Below, one piece after another: positions 53,828 to 63,988 of a stretch of 64,000 nucleotides of DNA. Source of the DNA: Paraburkholderia mimosarum LMG 23256 = NBRC 106338 (lineage in GTDB: Bacteria; Pseudomonadota; Gammaproteobacteria; Burkholderiales; Burkholderiaceae); assembly GCF_000739815.1 (NCBI RefSeq), contig NZ_BBJJ01000008.1, positions 147,243-211,242 of the forward strand. Direction: 5' to 3'. The notes below the pieces were generated by a model. That model was not told where the DNA came from. It made no database searches and saw only the letters and a list, made by a program, of their open reading frames with translations. Both the position numbers and the translations under genes were made by a program. Each line of letters opens with the position of its first letter. Within the stretch, counting starts at the first letter, position 1.

Positions 53828-54943
53828 ATGCCGAAATCGAAGCGCCGTCTGCAGCAATCCGAGTCTGACAGCCAAGCCGCCCAGGTTTCGGTGGAGGACG
53901 GCGCGCAGTCGGGCGACGACGACGCGTTGCCCGAGCCTGGAAGCAGCCGTGACTATGACGAGCGCGAAGAGCGCGACGAGCCGGAAGAGCGCGATTCTGC
54001 GACCGACGAAGGCGGTGCGGGCGAGGGTGCCGAAGCCGCCGATGCCGCGCCCGATGCCGACGATTTCCGCGCCATGCTGCAGGCCGAACTCACGGCCGAC
54101 ACCATTCAGCATTATCTGAACCGGATCAGCGTGAAGCCGCTGCTCACCGTCGAGGAAGAGCAGCGCTACTCGCGCCTTGCCAAGGCGGGTGAGTTCGAGG
54201 CGCGCCAGGTCATGATCGAGCGCAATCTGCGCCTCGTGGTCAGCATTGCCAAGGGGTATCTCAATCGCGGCGTGCCGCTGCTCGATCTGATCGAGGAGGG
54301 CAATCTCGGTCTCATGCACGCGATAGAGAAGTTCGATCCGACACGCGGCTTTCGCTTCTCGACTTATGCCACCTGGTGGATCCGCCAGAGCATCGAACGC
54401 GCGATCATGAACCAGGCGCGCACGGTGCGCCTGCCGGTGCACGTGATTCGCGAACTGAACCAGGTGCTGCGCGCGAAGCGCCATCTGGAAAAGAACTCGC
54501 TCAACGCCGACTCGGCCTCGGAGCGGCGCGACGCGAGCATCGACGACATCGCTTACCTCACGGGCAAGACCACCGAGGAAGTCACCGACATTCTCGCGCT
54601 CAACGAGCACACGGCATCGCTCGATGCGCCGCTCGACCTCGACCCGGCCAGCAGCCTGCTGGACCTGCTCTCCGACGACCAGAGCCAGTCGCCCGATGCG
54701 GAGGTGCAGCATCGCGAACTGGAAACGCTTACACGCGCGTGGCTCGGGCGGTTATCCGACAAGCATCGCCACGTCATCGAGCGGCGCTTCGGCCTGAACC
54801 ATATCGAGCCGGCCACGCTCGAAGAGCTGGCCGACGAAATGGGCCTCACCCGCGAGCGCGTGCGGCAGATCCAGCAGGAAGCGCTGGTGCGCCTCAAGCG
54901 CTTTTTCGCTTCGAACGGCGTGCGCAAAGACGCCGTTCTCTAA
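53828..54943 (+). CDS. rpoS: RNA polymerase sigma factor RpoS
   Basis: A 371-residue sigma-70 family stationary-phase/general stress sigma factor. An acidic variable N-terminus of about 80 residues (many Asp/Glu/Arg repeats) precedes region 1.2 (DTIQHYLNRISVKPLLTVEEE), region 2 (NLRLVVSIAKGYLNRGVPLLDLIEEGNLGLMHAIEKFDPTRGFRFSTYATWWIRQ), region 3, and region 4 with the HTH ATLEELADEMGLTRERVRQIQ. E. coli RpoS is 330 residues; the extra length is the acidic N-terminus. Position after nlpD supports RpoS over RpoD or RpoH. Confidence 0.97.
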   Translation: MPKSKRRLQQSESDSQAAQVSVEDGAQSGDDDALPEPGSSRDYDEREERDEPEERDSATDEGGAGEGAEAADAAPDADDFRAMLQAELTADTIQHYLNRISVKPLLTVEEEQRYSRLAKAGEFEARQVMIERNLRLVVSIAKGYLNRGVPLLDLIEEGNLGLMHAIEKFDPTRGFRFSTYATWWIRQSIERAIMNQARTVRLPVHVIRELNQVLRAKRHLEKNSLNADSASERRDASIDDIAYLTGKTTEEVTDILALNEHTASLDAPLDLDPASSLLDLLSDDQSQSPDAEVQHRELETLTRAWLGRLSDKHRHVIERRFGLNHIEPATLEELADEMGLTRERVRQIQQEALVRLKRFFASNGVRKDAVL

Positions 54944-54962
54944 CACCTCGCAGTCCGACTGA

Positions 54963-55742
54963 ATGACAGTTCCCGTACTCGTATTCGACATCGAGACGAT
55001 TCCCGATGTCGACGGCATTCGCCGTCTCGAAGATCTGCCCGCCTCGCTCACCGACACCGAAGTGGCCGAGCATGCCTTCGCGGCACGCCGCGAGAAGACC
55101 GGCAGCGATTTCTTGCCGCATCATCTGCAGCGCGTGGCCGCGATCTCGTGCGTGTTTCGCGACGGGCAGGGCTTTCGTGTGCGCTCGCTCGGCACGCCCG
55201 AAGACGGCGAAGCGCGCCTGATCGACTCGTTCTATCGCACGATCGAAAAGTACTCGCCGCAACTCGTGTCCTGGAACGGCGGCGGCTTCGACTTGCCGGT
55301 GCTGCACTATCGTGCGCTCGTGCACGGCATTCGCGCCGTGCGCTACTGGGAAATGGGCGACGAGGACCGCGAGTTCAAGTGGAACAACTACATCAGCCGC
55401 TATCACACGCGGCATACGGACTTGATGGATCTGCTCGCGATGTACCAGCCGCGCGCGAATGCGCCGCTCGACGCGCTCGCGAAGCTCTGCGGTTTTCCCG
55501 GCAAGCTCGGCATGGATGGCGGCCAGGTGTGGACGGCGTTCCAGCAAGGCCGCATCGAGGAGATCCGCAATTATTGCGAAACCGACGTCGTCAACACCTA
55601 CCTGCTCTATTGCCGGTTTCAGATGATGCGCGGTGGATTCACCGAGCGCGAATATGCGGATGAGATCGAGTTTGTGAAGCAGTCGCTCGCGGCGGAGACC
55701 GCACCGCATTGGGGCGAGTACTTGAGCGCATTCGAGCGCTGA
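54963..55742 (+). CDS. Predicted 3'-5' exonuclease, PolB-like
   Basis: A 259-residue DEDD-superfamily exonuclease. The first acidic motif is VFDIETIPD (residues 6-14), the second is in LVSWNGGGFDLPVL near residue 103, and the third is in YCETDVVNTYLLY near residue 205. It is a stand-alone exonuclease domain resembling that of family B polymerases. It follows rpoS by 19 bp. No polymerase domain is present; the DNA or RNA substrate is unknown. Confidence 0.88.
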   Translation: MTVPVLVFDIETIPDVDGIRRLEDLPASLTDTEVAEHAFAARREKTGSDFLPHHLQRVAAISCVFRDGQGFRVRSLGTPEDGEARLIDSFYRTIEKYSPQLVSWNGGGFDLPVLHYRALVHGIRAVRYWEMGDEDREFKWNNYISRYHTRHTDLMDLLAMYQPRANAPLDALAKLCGFPGKLGMDGGQVWTAFQQGRIEEIRNYCETDVVNTYLLYCRFQMMRGGFTEREYADEIEFVKQSLAAETAPHWGEYLSAFER

Positions 55743-55779
55743 ACACCGACCGAACGGCCGCGCGGCCCACCGACTACCG

Positions 55780-56661
55780 TCAATCCAGTTCGAGCACGAT
55801 CGGCTGGTGATCCGAAGCCTGGGTCAGGCCGTCTATCTCGCACCGACGCAGGCGCGCTCGCAAATCCTCGGTGACAAAGACGAAATCGCACGTGAGCGGC
55901 CCATCCGACCATTGCGCCGTGTCATACACGCCCGCCGTGTGCGGCGGCGTCGCGCCGGGGTGGAGCGCCATCCACGCGTCGATGAAGGCGGGGCTGCCCG
56001 CGAGGGGCTCGAGCATGCGCGTGTACGCCTCGCTGCCCCACGCGCTGTTGAAGTCGCCGCAGACGATCGCGGCGGCAGGCCGCGCGGTGCGCGCGAACGG
56101 GCCGACGTCGTTTTCCGCGCGTGCGGGGTGCGCCGCATGATCGGCGGCTTCCTGCTGCAAGCGCCGCAGCTCGTCAACCTGCGCGAGCCGCTGTCGCAGC
56201 GAATAGAACTCCAGATGCGTGACCAGCACCCGCAGCGCGCCGCCCGGTGCATCGACTACCGCTTCGAGCGCGACGCGCTGCATCGACGGCGCCGTCGAGT
56301 CGGCAGGCCACGGCAGGGTGTGGCGAAACACCTGCGCAACGGGCAGGCGGGTGGCGAGTGCGTTGCCGAACTGGCGGCGCGGCGCGGGCGCCGCGTTTTG
56401 ACTGGAGGCCTGGGCGTTGGGCAATGCCGGTAAATCGGCGCCGATCGCCTCGATCACCGTATAGCCGGGCAGCAGCGTCCGGAGTTCCGCGAACTGATCG
56501 TCGCCAGGGCCGCCCGGCAACGCGCGAAAGCCGCACGTGACTTCCTGCAGGCACAGCACGTCGAAGTCGGCGAGGCGCTGGGCCTCACGCACCGTGCGTG
56601 CAAGGTCGACGTTGCCCGAGGCGTCACGTCCCCATTGAACATTCCAGCTCACCAGTTTCAT
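55780..56661 (-). CDS. Endonuclease/exonuclease/phosphatase (EEP) family hydrolase
   Basis: A 293-residue protein of the EEP superfamily. The motifs occur in order: SWNVQWG near residue 5, LQEVTCGF near residue 40, THLEFYS near residue 147, [10 protein letters not shown] near residue 195 and [10 protein letters not shown] at the end, giving the metal-binding and catalytic Asp/Asn/His set. The start [11 protein letters not shown] is chosen; the longer frame adds about 79 Arg-rich residues. Members act on DNA, phospholipids or phosphoesters, and the substrate cannot be decided here. It is convergent with the exonuclease gene and diverges from rlmD. Confidence 0.87.
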   Translation of the reverse strand: MKLVSWNVQWGRDASGNVDLARTVREAQRLADFDVLCLQEVTCGFRALPGGPGDDQFAELRTLLPGYTVIEAIGADLPALPNAQASSQNAAPAPRRQFGNALATRLPVAQVFRHTLPWPADSTAPSMQRVALEAVVDAPGGALRVLVTHLEFYSLRQRLAQVDELRRLQQEAADHAAHPARAENDVGPFARTARPAAAIVCGDFNSAWGSEAYTRMLEPLAGSPAFIDAWMALHPGATPPHTAGVYDTAQWSDGPLTCDFVFVTEDLRARLRRCEIDGLTQASDHQPIVLELD

Positions 56662-56922
56662 CTTCGTGCTCCTTGCCCGGCGCGGCGGTGGTCTACGCAG
56701 GTTCAACCCTGGCCCGTTTTTACCGGCATGCTGTTTCATATATTTTCTGGCGCGCGGCGGGAGTGTGAACGCATATGGCGCGCCCGAAGCATGCATCGCT
56801 GTAGCGATCAGTGCGAGGCTGAGGCGACGAAGTCGAAAAGGGCGTCGAGGGCGCCGGTCCCGACATCGACTACAATCTCGCCTTCGCCCACAATTCACTC
56901 ATTGTCAGTCAGGAAACCGCTG

Positions 56923-58407
56923 GTGTCTCAAGCTGCCCCCGACCCTCAAGCCGAGCCTGTTCAGGCCCCGTCCGTGCAGGCCGAGCACGTGCCGTCCGCT
57001 CCCGCGAAGAAACGCAGCAAGCGCGAACGCCGCGCCGAAAAGCGCGCCGCGATTGAAGCCTCGGTCGCTCATGCCCCCATTCTCGAGATCGAGTCGCTCG
57101 ACATGGAGGCGCGCGGCGTCGGCCGCACCGTCACCGAGACGGGCGAGCCCGGCAAGGTCATCTTCGTCGAGGGCGCGCTGCCGGGCGAGCGCGTGACCTA
57201 CCTGAGCTATCGCAAGAAGCCCACGTTCGAACAGGCGCAGGTGGTGAACGTGCTGCGCGAGAGCGCGATCCGCACGAAGCCGAAGTGCGCGTTTTTCGGC
57301 ACCTGCGGGGGCTGCTCGATGCAGCATCTCGACGTGCGCGCGCAGATCGCCGTCAAGCAGCGCGTGCTCGAGGACAACCTCCTGCACATCTCGAAGGTCC
57401 GTTCGGAGACGATGTTCCGGCCGATTCACGGCCCGTCGTGGGGCTACCGCTATCGCGCGCGCCTCACGGTGCGCAACGTGCCGAAGAAGGGTGGCGTGCT
57501 GGTGGGCTTCCACGAGAAGAAGAGCAGCTACGTGGCCGACATGACGAGCTGTGAAGTGCTGCCGCCGAACGTGTCGGCGATGCTCGTGCCGCTGCGCCAT
57601 CTCGTGGCGGCGCTGTCGATTCGCGATCGCATGCCGCAGATCGAGCTTGCCGTCGGTTCGAGCGTGACGGCGCTCGTGCTGCGTATTCTCGAGCCGCTCA
57701 CGGCAGCCGACGAAGCCCTGCTGCGCGCCTTCGCCGACGAACACAACGTGCAGTTCTGGCTGCAGCCGAAGGGCCCGGACTCCGTGTTCCCGTTCTATCC
57801 GCTCGACAAGGCACTGGACTACACGCTGCCGGAGTTCGGCATCCGCATGCCGTTCAAGCCGACGGACTTCACGCAGGTCAACCACCAGATCAACCGCGTG
57901 CTAGTGGGCCGCGCGCTGCGCCTGCTCGCGCCGGCACCGGGCGATCGCGTGCTCGACCTGTTCTGTGGCATCGGCAACTTCACGCTGCCGCTCGCCCGTC
58001 TCGCACGCGAAGTCGTGGGCATCGAAGGCAGCGATACGCTGACCGCCCGCGCGCTGGAGAACGCCCGTGCCAACGGCGTGGACGGTCATACGTCGTTTGC
58101 ATGCCGCAACCTGTTCGAAGTCACCGCCGACGACATGCGCGCGCTGGGCCGCTTCGACAAGTTCCTCGTCGACCCGCCGCGCGAAGGTGCGCTTGCCGTT
58201 TGCCAGGCGCTCGCGGAAATCGCGCAGAGCGGCGAGGGTCCGCTGCCGAGGCGCATCGTGTACGTCTCGTGCAGCCCTGGGACGCTGGCGCGCGATGCCG
58301 GGGTGCTCGTCAACGAGGCCGGCTACCGGCTGAAGGGCGCGGGCGTCGTCAACATGTTCCCGCACACGTCGCACGTGGAGTCGATCGCGCTGTTCGAACG
58401 CGATTGA
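56923..58407 (+). CDS. rlmD: 23S rRNA (uracil-1939-C5)-methyltransferase RlmD
   Basis: A 494-residue SAM-dependent methyltransferase. After a basic/Ala-rich N-terminus comes a TRAM RNA-binding domain (about residues 50-110; [25 protein letters not shown]), the iron-sulfur cysteines in [14 protein letters not shown] near residue 125, and the methyltransferase domain with [15 protein letters not shown] near residue 345, the DPPREG motif near residue 418 and the catalytic Cys in [13 protein letters not shown] near residue 446. The GTG start at 56923 is proposed, with AGGAAA about 8-13 bases upstream; a further 96 codons upstream are open but overlap the divergent EEP gene. Length otherwise fits. 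Confidence 0.92.
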   Translation: MSQAAPDPQAEPVQAPSVQAEHVPSAPAKKRSKRERRAEKRAAIEASVAHAPILEIESLDMEARGVGRTVTETGEPGKVIFVEGALPGERVTYLSYRKKPTFEQAQVVNVLRESAIRTKPKCAFFGTCGGCSMQHLDVRAQIAVKQRVLEDNLLHISKVRSETMFRPIHGPSWGYRYRARLTVRNVPKKGGVLVGFHEKKSSYVADMTSCEVLPPNVSAMLVPLRHLVAALSIRDRMPQIELAVGSSVTALVLRILEPLTAADEALLRAFADEHNVQFWLQPKGPDSVFPFYPLDKALDYTLPEFGIRMPFKPTDFTQVNHQINRVLVGRALRLLAPAPGDRVLDLFCGIGNFTLPLARLAREVVGIEGSDTLTARALENARANGVDGHTSFACRNLFEVTADDMRALGRFDKFLVDPPREGALAVCQALAEIAQSGEGPLPRRIVYVSCSPGTLARDAGVLVNEAGYRLKGAGVVNMFPHTSHVESIALFERD

Positions 58408-58452
58408 AGATGTCCACGCAGCGCAGGCGTTACGCCTGCGTTGTCGCTGAAT

Positions 58453-58483
58453 AAAAAAACGCCACGGAAATCCGTGGCGTTTT
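58453..58483. terminator. Bidirectional terminator between rlmD and bamD
   Basis: A 10-bp inverted repeat (ACGCCACGGA at 58459-58468, TCCGTGGCGT at 58471-58480) is flanked by seven A residues and a T run, between convergent genes. A further hairpin, CGCAGGCG-TTA-CGCCTGCG, lies just upstream near 58422-58440. Confidence 0.9.
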
Positions 58484-58518
58484 GCGTTTCGACTTACGTC
58501 AACAACGAGGCGCGGCGA

Positions 58519-59415
58519 TCACCAGATCTGCCACCAGGACTTGTCTTCCTTGGTGGGGCGCGCGTGGCCGGTGATGTACGGGCTGTCCGGGAAGGTGCCC
58601 GCGAGCACGCGGCGCGTGTCTTCGGCGAGCTGCGGCTGATCGAGCTTCTGGTACGACAGGATCATGATGTGCAGTGCGTCCTCGATTGCCGGCGCGCTCT
58701 TGTACTCCTGGATCGCGAGCTGCGCGCGGTTGATGGCCGCCACATAGGCGCCGCGGCGATAGTAGTAATCGGCCGCGTGGACCTCGTGGGAGGCGAGCGC
58801 GTTCACGATGTAGCGCATGCGCTGCGCTGCGTCCGGTGCGTACTTGCTCTGCGGATACTTGTCGACCACGACCTTGAATGCGTCATACGACTCGCGCAGC
58901 GACTTCGGGTCGCGCTCGCTCATGTCCTGGCCCGAGAAGCGGCCGAACAGACCGAGGTCGTCGTTGAAGTGGATCATGCCCTTGAGATAGTACGCGTAGG
59001 CGACGTCCGGGTGATCCGGGTGCAACTGGATGAAGCGGTTGATCGCCTGGTCGGCAGCGTCGTTCTCGTTGTCCTTCCAGTCGCAGTAGGCAACGTTGAT
59101 CTGCGCCTGCTGGGCGAAATGGCCGAACGGGTCACGGCCCTGCAGCGCCTCGAAGTACTTCGCGCACTTGCCCCAGTCGCCGCCGGAGAGCGCGTCCTGG
59201 GCCTCCGTATATAATTTGTTGTTGTTCCACGCAGCCGTTTCGTCGGTTTTTTCCGGCAGGCCGTGGCAGGCCGCGACGACAGCGAGCGCGGCGCCGCAGG
59301 CAGCGAGCCGAACCATGTTGCCAATCTTGCCGAGCGTCTGTGCTCGCGTCGCGCGCATTGCGTTTCGGGCCACTGCGTGTTGGGCCAGTTTCGTAATCGT
59401 GTTCAAGGCTCGCAT
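58519..59415 (-). CDS. bamD: Outer-membrane protein assembly factor BamD
   Basis: A 298-residue lipoprotein of the BAM complex that inserts beta-barrel proteins. The lipobox is VVAAC with Cys50; five TPR-like repeats cover about residues 58-290, with [35 protein letters not shown] as a family hallmark. The n-region before the signal-peptide core is long for a lipoprotein. In-frame Met20 (59358) or Met34 (59316) would give a more usual signal peptide, so the start may be later than drawn. It is divergent from rluD, with only 41 bp between the two start codons. Confidence 0.93.
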   Translation of the reverse strand: MRALNTITKLAQHAVARNAMRATRAQTLGKIGNMVRLAACGAALAVVAACHGLPEKTDETAAWNNNKLYTEAQDALSGGDWGKCAKYFEALQGRDPFGHFAQQAQINVAYCDWKDNENDAADQAINRFIQLHPDHPDVAYAYYLKGMIHFNDDLGLFGRFSGQDMSERDPKSLRESYDAFKVVVDKYPQSKYAPDAAQRMRYIVNALASHEVHAADYYYRRGAYVAAINRAQLAIQEYKSAPAIEDALHIMILSYQKLDQPQLAEDTRRVLAGTFPDSPYITGHARPTKEDKSWWQIW

Positions 59416-59456
59416 TTATCCAGTCCAGCTTCAGGTCCACAGGTGACCCAGACTCA

Positions 59457-60704
59457 ATGACCCGTTCAGTTATTCCGGGGGCCGGCGCTCCCGGCGCCCA
59501 AAACAGCATCAGCGATTATAGCCTGGGCGATGCGCCCGATGACGCAGGCGCCAGCGAGGCGCTAGAGGATGAACTCGCCGGAGAAGACGCCGTTGGCGCC
59601 CCGCGCACGCGCGGCGGCGAAGCACCGCGCTCGATTGAGGTGCCAGATGACCTGGCCGGCGAGCGGCTCGACAAGGTGCTCGCCAGACTGTTTCCCGAAT
59701 TTTCGCGCAGCCGGCTGCAGGGCTGGATCGAAGAGCAGCGGGTGCACGTGGACGGCAAGCCGGCCAAGGTGCGCCAGCCCGTGCCGCTCGGCGCGACCAT
59801 CGAGCTCGTGCCCGACCTGCTGCCCGAGCAGCTCGCGTTCACGCCCGAGCCGGTGCCGCTCGACGTCGTGTACGAAGACGACGCGATCGTCGTCATCAAC
59901 AAGCCAGCGGGGCTCGTCGTGCATCCGGCGGCGGGCAACTGGAGCGGCACGCTCCTCAACGGTCTTCTGCACCGCTACGGCGAAGCCGCGGCGGGCCTGC
60001 CGCGCGCGGGCATCGTCCATCGTCTGGACAAGGAGACCTCCGGCCTGATGGTCGTCGCCCGCACGCTCGAAGCGCAGACCGATCTCGTGCGCCAGTTGCA
60101 GGCGCGCACGGTCAAGCGTCGCTACCTCGCGCTCGTTTGGGGCAACATGCCCGACAAAGGCACGATCGACGCGCCGATCGGCCGCGATCCGCGCGAGCGC
60201 ACGCGTATGTCCGTCGTCAAGGGCGCGGCGGGCAAGCCCGCGCGCACGCACTTCCGGCGCATCGACAAGACGGTGTGGCAGAACCAGCCCGTGAGCGCGA
60301 TCCATTGCGACCTGGAAACGGGCCGCACCCACCAGATCCGCGTGCATTGCGCGCACATCGGCCATCCGCTGCTGGGCGACCCCGTGTACGGCCATGCGCG
60401 CGGCAAGCGCTCGGTGGCGGCGTTGCCCGACGGTTTTGCGCGCCAGGCGCTGCACGCCTGGCGCCTTGGCCTCGTCCATCCGGTGACGGGCCGTTCGATG
60501 CAATGGCGCGCCGAAGTCCCCGACGACATGGATGCGCTGATCGAGGCGCTCGGCTTCGGCAGCGAGGAAGACGACGAACCCGGCTTCGATGACGACATGT
60601 TCGACAGCGCCTACACCGATGAAGGCTATGTGATCGGCAGCGACGAAGACGACTACGAAGAAGACGAAGAAGACGATCAGCAAGACGAGGACAAGCACGC
60701 ATGA
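59457..60704 (+). CDS. rluD: 23S rRNA pseudouridine(1911/1915/1917) synthase RluD
   Basis: A 415-residue RluA-family pseudouridine synthase acting on helix 69 of 23S rRNA. An acidic variable N-terminus (about 55 residues) precedes an S4 domain ([24 protein letters not shown]). The catalytic domain has the active-site Asp in [10 protein letters not shown] near residue 190 and [11 protein letters not shown] near residue 290. The last 50 residues are strongly acidic (Asp/Glu runs). E. coli RluD is 326 residues, so both ends are extended. Its stop overlaps the pgeF ATG as ATGA. Divergent from bamD. Confidence 0.93.
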   Translation: MTRSVIPGAGAPGAQNSISDYSLGDAPDDAGASEALEDELAGEDAVGAPRTRGGEAPRSIEVPDDLAGERLDKVLARLFPEFSRSRLQGWIEEQRVHVDGKPAKVRQPVPLGATIELVPDLLPEQLAFTPEPVPLDVVYEDDAIVVINKPAGLVVHPAAGNWSGTLLNGLLHRYGEAAAGLPRAGIVHRLDKETSGLMVVARTLEAQTDLVRQLQARTVKRRYLALVWGNMPDKGTIDAPIGRDPRERTRMSVVKGAAGKPARTHFRRIDKTVWQNQPVSAIHCDLETGRTHQIRVHCAHIGHPLLGDPVYGHARGKRSVAALPDGFARQALHAWRLGLVHPVTGRSMQWRAEVPDDMDALIEALGFGSEEDDEPGFDDDMFDSAYTDEGYVIGSDEDDYEEDEEDDQQDEDKHA

Positions 60705-61588
60705 CGACCTGCCCGGAACTGACATCCGCCGATTTGCTGCACCCCGACTGGCAGGTTTCGCCGCGCGTGCGCGCGCTGGTGACGACACGCAACGGTGGCG
60801 TGAGCGAGCCGCCTTTCGGGCGCTGGCAGGCGACGCAGGCAGAACAGGGCGCTGCGGGTGACGAGGGCATCGAGCTGCCCGGCGGTCTGAACCTCGGGCG
60901 CGGTTGCGGCGACGATCTGGTGCATGTCGAGGCGAACCGCGAACGGCTGCTCGCACTTGCGGGCGTGCCTGCTGCGTGGCTCAAGCAAGTCCACGGTCCG
61001 ATCGTGGTCGATGCCGCCGCGGCGCTCGCCGCCGCGCGCGCGGGCGCACCGCTCGAAGCCGATGCGAGCGTGACGGCCGAGCCCGGCATTGCCTGCACGG
61101 TGATGGTGGCCGACTGCATGCCCGTCCTGCTCTGCGATGGCGCGGGCCGTGCCGTGGGCGCCGCGCACGCGGGCTGGCGCGGACTGGCCGCGGGCGTCAT
61201 CGAGCGCACGGCCGAGCGCGTCGCTGCGCTCGCGGGCTGTTCGCCTGCCGATCTGCATGCGTACCTCGGCCCCGCGATCGGGCCCACGGCCTTCGAGGTC
61301 GGCGCAGAAGTGCGCGAGGCCTTCATGTCCCACGTAGAGCGTCTTGAGACGGCGCAACGCGAGGTTCATCGTGCAGCCACCGCTGCGGCTTTCGTCGCGC
61401 GCCCCGAGGCAAGCGGCAAATTCCTCGCCGATCTCGCCGCACTCGCGCGGCTGCGGCTCGACGCGCTCGGCATACGCCGCGTGAGCGGTGGCGACATGTG
61501 CACGGTTTCGCAGCGCGAGCGCTTCTATTCGTATCGGCGGGACCGCATCACGGGCCGGATGGCGGCACTGATCTGGCTCCAGGGTTGA
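60701..61588 (+). CDS. pgeF: Peptidoglycan editing factor PgeF (polyphenol oxidase/YfiH family)
   Basis: A 295-residue YfiH/CNF1-fold protein. Family members have been described as multicopper-type laccases and, more recently, as enzymes that stop L-Ser from replacing L-Ala in peptidoglycan precursors. The metal-binding residues are in [10 protein letters not shown] near residue 100, [11 protein letters not shown] near residue 138 and [14 protein letters not shown] near residue 155. A long insertion (residues about 35-65) precedes the core. It overlaps the rluD stop codon by 4 bp, the conserved rluD-pgeF arrangement. Confidence 0.9.
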   Translation: MTTCPELTSADLLHPDWQVSPRVRALVTTRNGGVSEPPFGRWQATQAEQGAAGDEGIELPGGLNLGRGCGDDLVHVEANRERLLALAGVPAAWLKQVHGPIVVDAAAALAAARAGAPLEADASVTAEPGIACTVMVADCMPVLLCDGAGRAVGAAHAGWRGLAAGVIERTAERVAALAGCSPADLHAYLGPAIGPTAFEVGAEVREAFMSHVERLETAQREVHRAATAAAFVARPEASGKFLADLAALARLRLDALGIRRVSGGDMCTVSQRERFYSYRRDRITGRMAALIWLQG

Positions 61589-61954
61589 CCCATATCAGGC
61601 TATTTTTGCTGCACCGCATCGAAGCTCCGCTGCCGCCGTGCAAATGCCCGGAGCGTGAAATCCCTGAACGCTCCCTCGAATGGCAAGCGCTTGCGGAGGC
61701 GGCGGATTTTTGTGCGCCGGGACGCACAACGATGTGTCGCACGGGTTAAACAATTGATTACATCGGGAAAACGATAATTAAAAAAATATCGCGCTGCGGC
61801 AAAATCGGGCACAAGCATTGACACGCTTTGCAATGGGGAGCAAGAATGTCCTTTCACCCACGGGACAGGACGTGACGAGCGCCGCAACGGCGCCCGTATG
61901 CGTACCCACCTGCCTCTCAACCAGTCCTTCGGGACACATCGGTCAAAAGCAGGC
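61589..61954 (+). promoter_or_regulatory. Upstream region and candidate promoter of phaC
   Basis: A 366-bp gap without a supported gene. It contains an AT-rich stretch (61745-61795, unusual in this GC-rich window) and a TTGACA hexamer (61818-61823) followed after 18 bp by AAGAAT (61842-61847), a plausible sigma-70 promoter that would give a leader of about 100 nt. The first 160 bp after pgeF show nothing recognisable. Confidence 0.45.
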
Positions 61955-63913
61955 ATGACGGCATCTCAACGTTCCAAAACTGCCCAGGGCACGGGCGCTT
62001 CAACTGATGGTGCAACGCGCTTCACTCAGCCTTTCGCTCCTGACGCAGCCAGCATGCAGCAGTATCTCGACGCGTGGACGAACGCGTGGAAGAGCGCCTT
62101 GAATGCCGCGCAGCAAGCGGGCGGCGCAGCGCAGCAGGCGCCGCTCGGCGGCCTCGCAGGCAACTGGTGGCCACCCGCCAACGGTGCGCCGAACAATCCC
62201 TTCAGTGCGCCCAGGCCCTTTGGCGAAGCCAACCCCTTCGCCGGAGTGAACCCCTTCAGCGGTGCCACGCCGTTCGGCATGGCGAACCCGTTCGAGGCCT
62301 TGAAGCTTCCTACGGCGTCGATCGAACCCACGCGCCTTCAGCATCTGCAGTCGGAATATTCGCGCGATGCACTCGATTTGCTACGCCAGGCTACCGATGC
62401 AACACCGAAGCCGCCGGATCTCAAGGACAAGCGCTTCAGCTCCGACGCCTGGAAGGCGACGCCCGGCTATGCGTTCACGGCCGCGTGGTACCTGCTCAAT
62501 GCGCGCTACCTGCATGAACTCGTCGACGCGATCGACACCGATCCGAAAACGCGCGAGCGCATTCGCTTCGCCGTCCAGCAGTGGACCGCGGCGGCGTCGC
62601 CCAGCAACTTCCTCGCACTCAACCCCGACGCGCAGAACGCATTGCTCGAAAGCAAGGGCGAGAGTCTGCGTCAGGGCGTGATGAACCTGCTCGGCGACAT
62701 GACGCGCGGCAAGATCTCGCAAACCGACGAATCGCGCTTCGTGGTGGGCCGCAATCTCGCGACCACCGAGGGCTCGGTGGTGTTCGAGAACGCGCTCTTT
62801 CAGCTGATCCAGTACAAGCCGCGCACGGCCACGGTGCGCGAACGGCCGCTTCTGATCGTGCCGCCGTGCATCAACAAGTACTACATCCTGGACCTGCAGC
62901 CCGAGAACTCGCTCGTCGCCTATGCGCTGGAGCAGGGGCAGCAGGTGTTCCTCGTCTCCTGGCACAACGGTGACGCGTCGATCGCGCATAAAACCTGGGA
63001 CGATTACGTGCAGGAAGGCGTGCTCACGGCCATCGACACGACGCGCAGCATCAGCGGCCGCGAGCAGATCAACACGCTCGGCTTCTGCGTGGGCGGCACG
63101 CTGCTCGCCACGGCGCTGGCCGTCGCGGCCGCGCGCGGCGAGCATCCCGTTTCGTCGATGACGCTGCTTACGGCGATGCTCGATTTCGCCGATACGGGCG
63201 TGCTCGACGTGTTCGTCGACGAAGCGCATGTGCAGATGCGCGAACAGACCATCGGGGGCAAGAATGGCAGCGCGCCGGGGCTCATGCGCGGCGTCGAGTT
63301 CGCGAACGCGTTCTCGTTCCTGCGGCCCAACGATCTGGTCTGGAACTACGTCGTCGACAACTACCTGAAGGGGCGCACGCCCGCGCCGTTCGACCTGCTG
63401 TTCTGGAACAGCGATTCCACGAGCCTGCCGGGGCCGATGTACGCGTGGTACCTGCGCAATACCTATCTCGAGAACAAACTGCGGGAGCCGGGCGCGCTCA
63501 CGGTGTGCGGCGAGGAAGTGGACCTTTCGCGCATCGACGTGCCGACTTTTATCTACGGTTCGCGCGAGGATCACATCGTACCGTGGCGCACGGCGTATGC
63601 ATCGGTGCCGCTCCTCTCCGGGCCGCTGAAGTTCGTGCTCGGAGCGTCGGGCCATATCGCGGGCGTGATCAATCCGCCTTCGAAGAACAAGCGCAGCTTC
63701 TGGACCATCGAAGCCGACGCGAAGCATCTGCCCGAAGAGGCCGACGACTGGTTCGCTGCTGCCGAGGAAAAGCCGGGCAGCTGGTGGCCGACCTGGGCCG
63801 AATGGCTCGATCAGTATGGCGGCAAGAAGGTGAAGCCGCATGCGCAAGCCGGCTCGGCGGAATTCCCCGAGATCGAGCCGGCGCCGGGGCGCTACGTGCA
63901 GCAGCGCGACTAA
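61955..63913 (+). CDS. phaC: Class I poly(3-hydroxyalkanoate) synthase PhaC
   Basis: A 652-residue polymerase that links (R)-3-hydroxyacyl-CoA units into PHA granules. The lipase-like box GFCVGG holds the nucleophile Cys378; DLLFWNSDSTSLPGPMYAWYLRNTYLEN near residue 490 contains the catalytic Asp, and GASGHIAGVINPP near residue 567 the catalytic His. It is longer than the 589-residue Cupriavidus enzyme, mostly at the N-terminus, where a Pro-Phe-rich stretch (about residues 75-115) repeats NPF-type motifs. The start MTASQRSKT is chosen; 19 further in-frame codons lie upstream. The next gene is probably phaA. Confidence 0.94.
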   Translation: MTASQRSKTAQGTGASTDGATRFTQPFAPDAASMQQYLDAWTNAWKSALNAAQQAGGAAQQAPLGGLAGNWWPPANGAPNNPFSAPRPFGEANPFAGVNPFSGATPFGMANPFEALKLPTASIEPTRLQHLQSEYSRDALDLLRQATDATPKPPDLKDKRFSSDAWKATPGYAFTAAWYLLNARYLHELVDAIDTDPKTRERIRFAVQQWTAAASPSNFLALNPDAQNALLESKGESLRQGVMNLLGDMTRGKISQTDESRFVVGRNLATTEGSVVFENALFQLIQYKPRTATVRERPLLIVPPCINKYYILDLQPENSLVAYALEQGQQVFLVSWHNGDASIAHKTWDDYVQEGVLTAIDTTRSISGREQINTLGFCVGGTLLATALAVAAARGEHPVSSMTLLTAMLDFADTGVLDVFVDEAHVQMREQTIGGKNGSAPGLMRGVEFANAFSFLRPNDLVWNYVVDNYLKGRTPAPFDLLFWNSDSTSLPGPMYAWYLRNTYLENKLREPGALTVCGEEVDLSRIDVPTFIYGSREDHIVPWRTAYASVPLLSGPLKFVLGASGHIAGVINPPSKNKRSFWTIEADAKHLPEEADDWFAAAEEKPGSWWPTWAEWLDQYGGKKVKPHAQAGSAEFPEIEPAPGRYVQQRD

Positions 63914-63988
63914 CGCACTTGCTGCGGAAATCGGATTAACAACTTGACGGGCGGGGCAGCAACTTCCAATCGCCCGGAGGATCTGGAA

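Noticed and set aside
61808..61824. A sigma-54-like GGGCAC-N5-TTGAC upstream of phaC
   Set aside because: The essential GC of the -12 element is missing; the overlapping TTGACA fits a sigma-70 -35 better.
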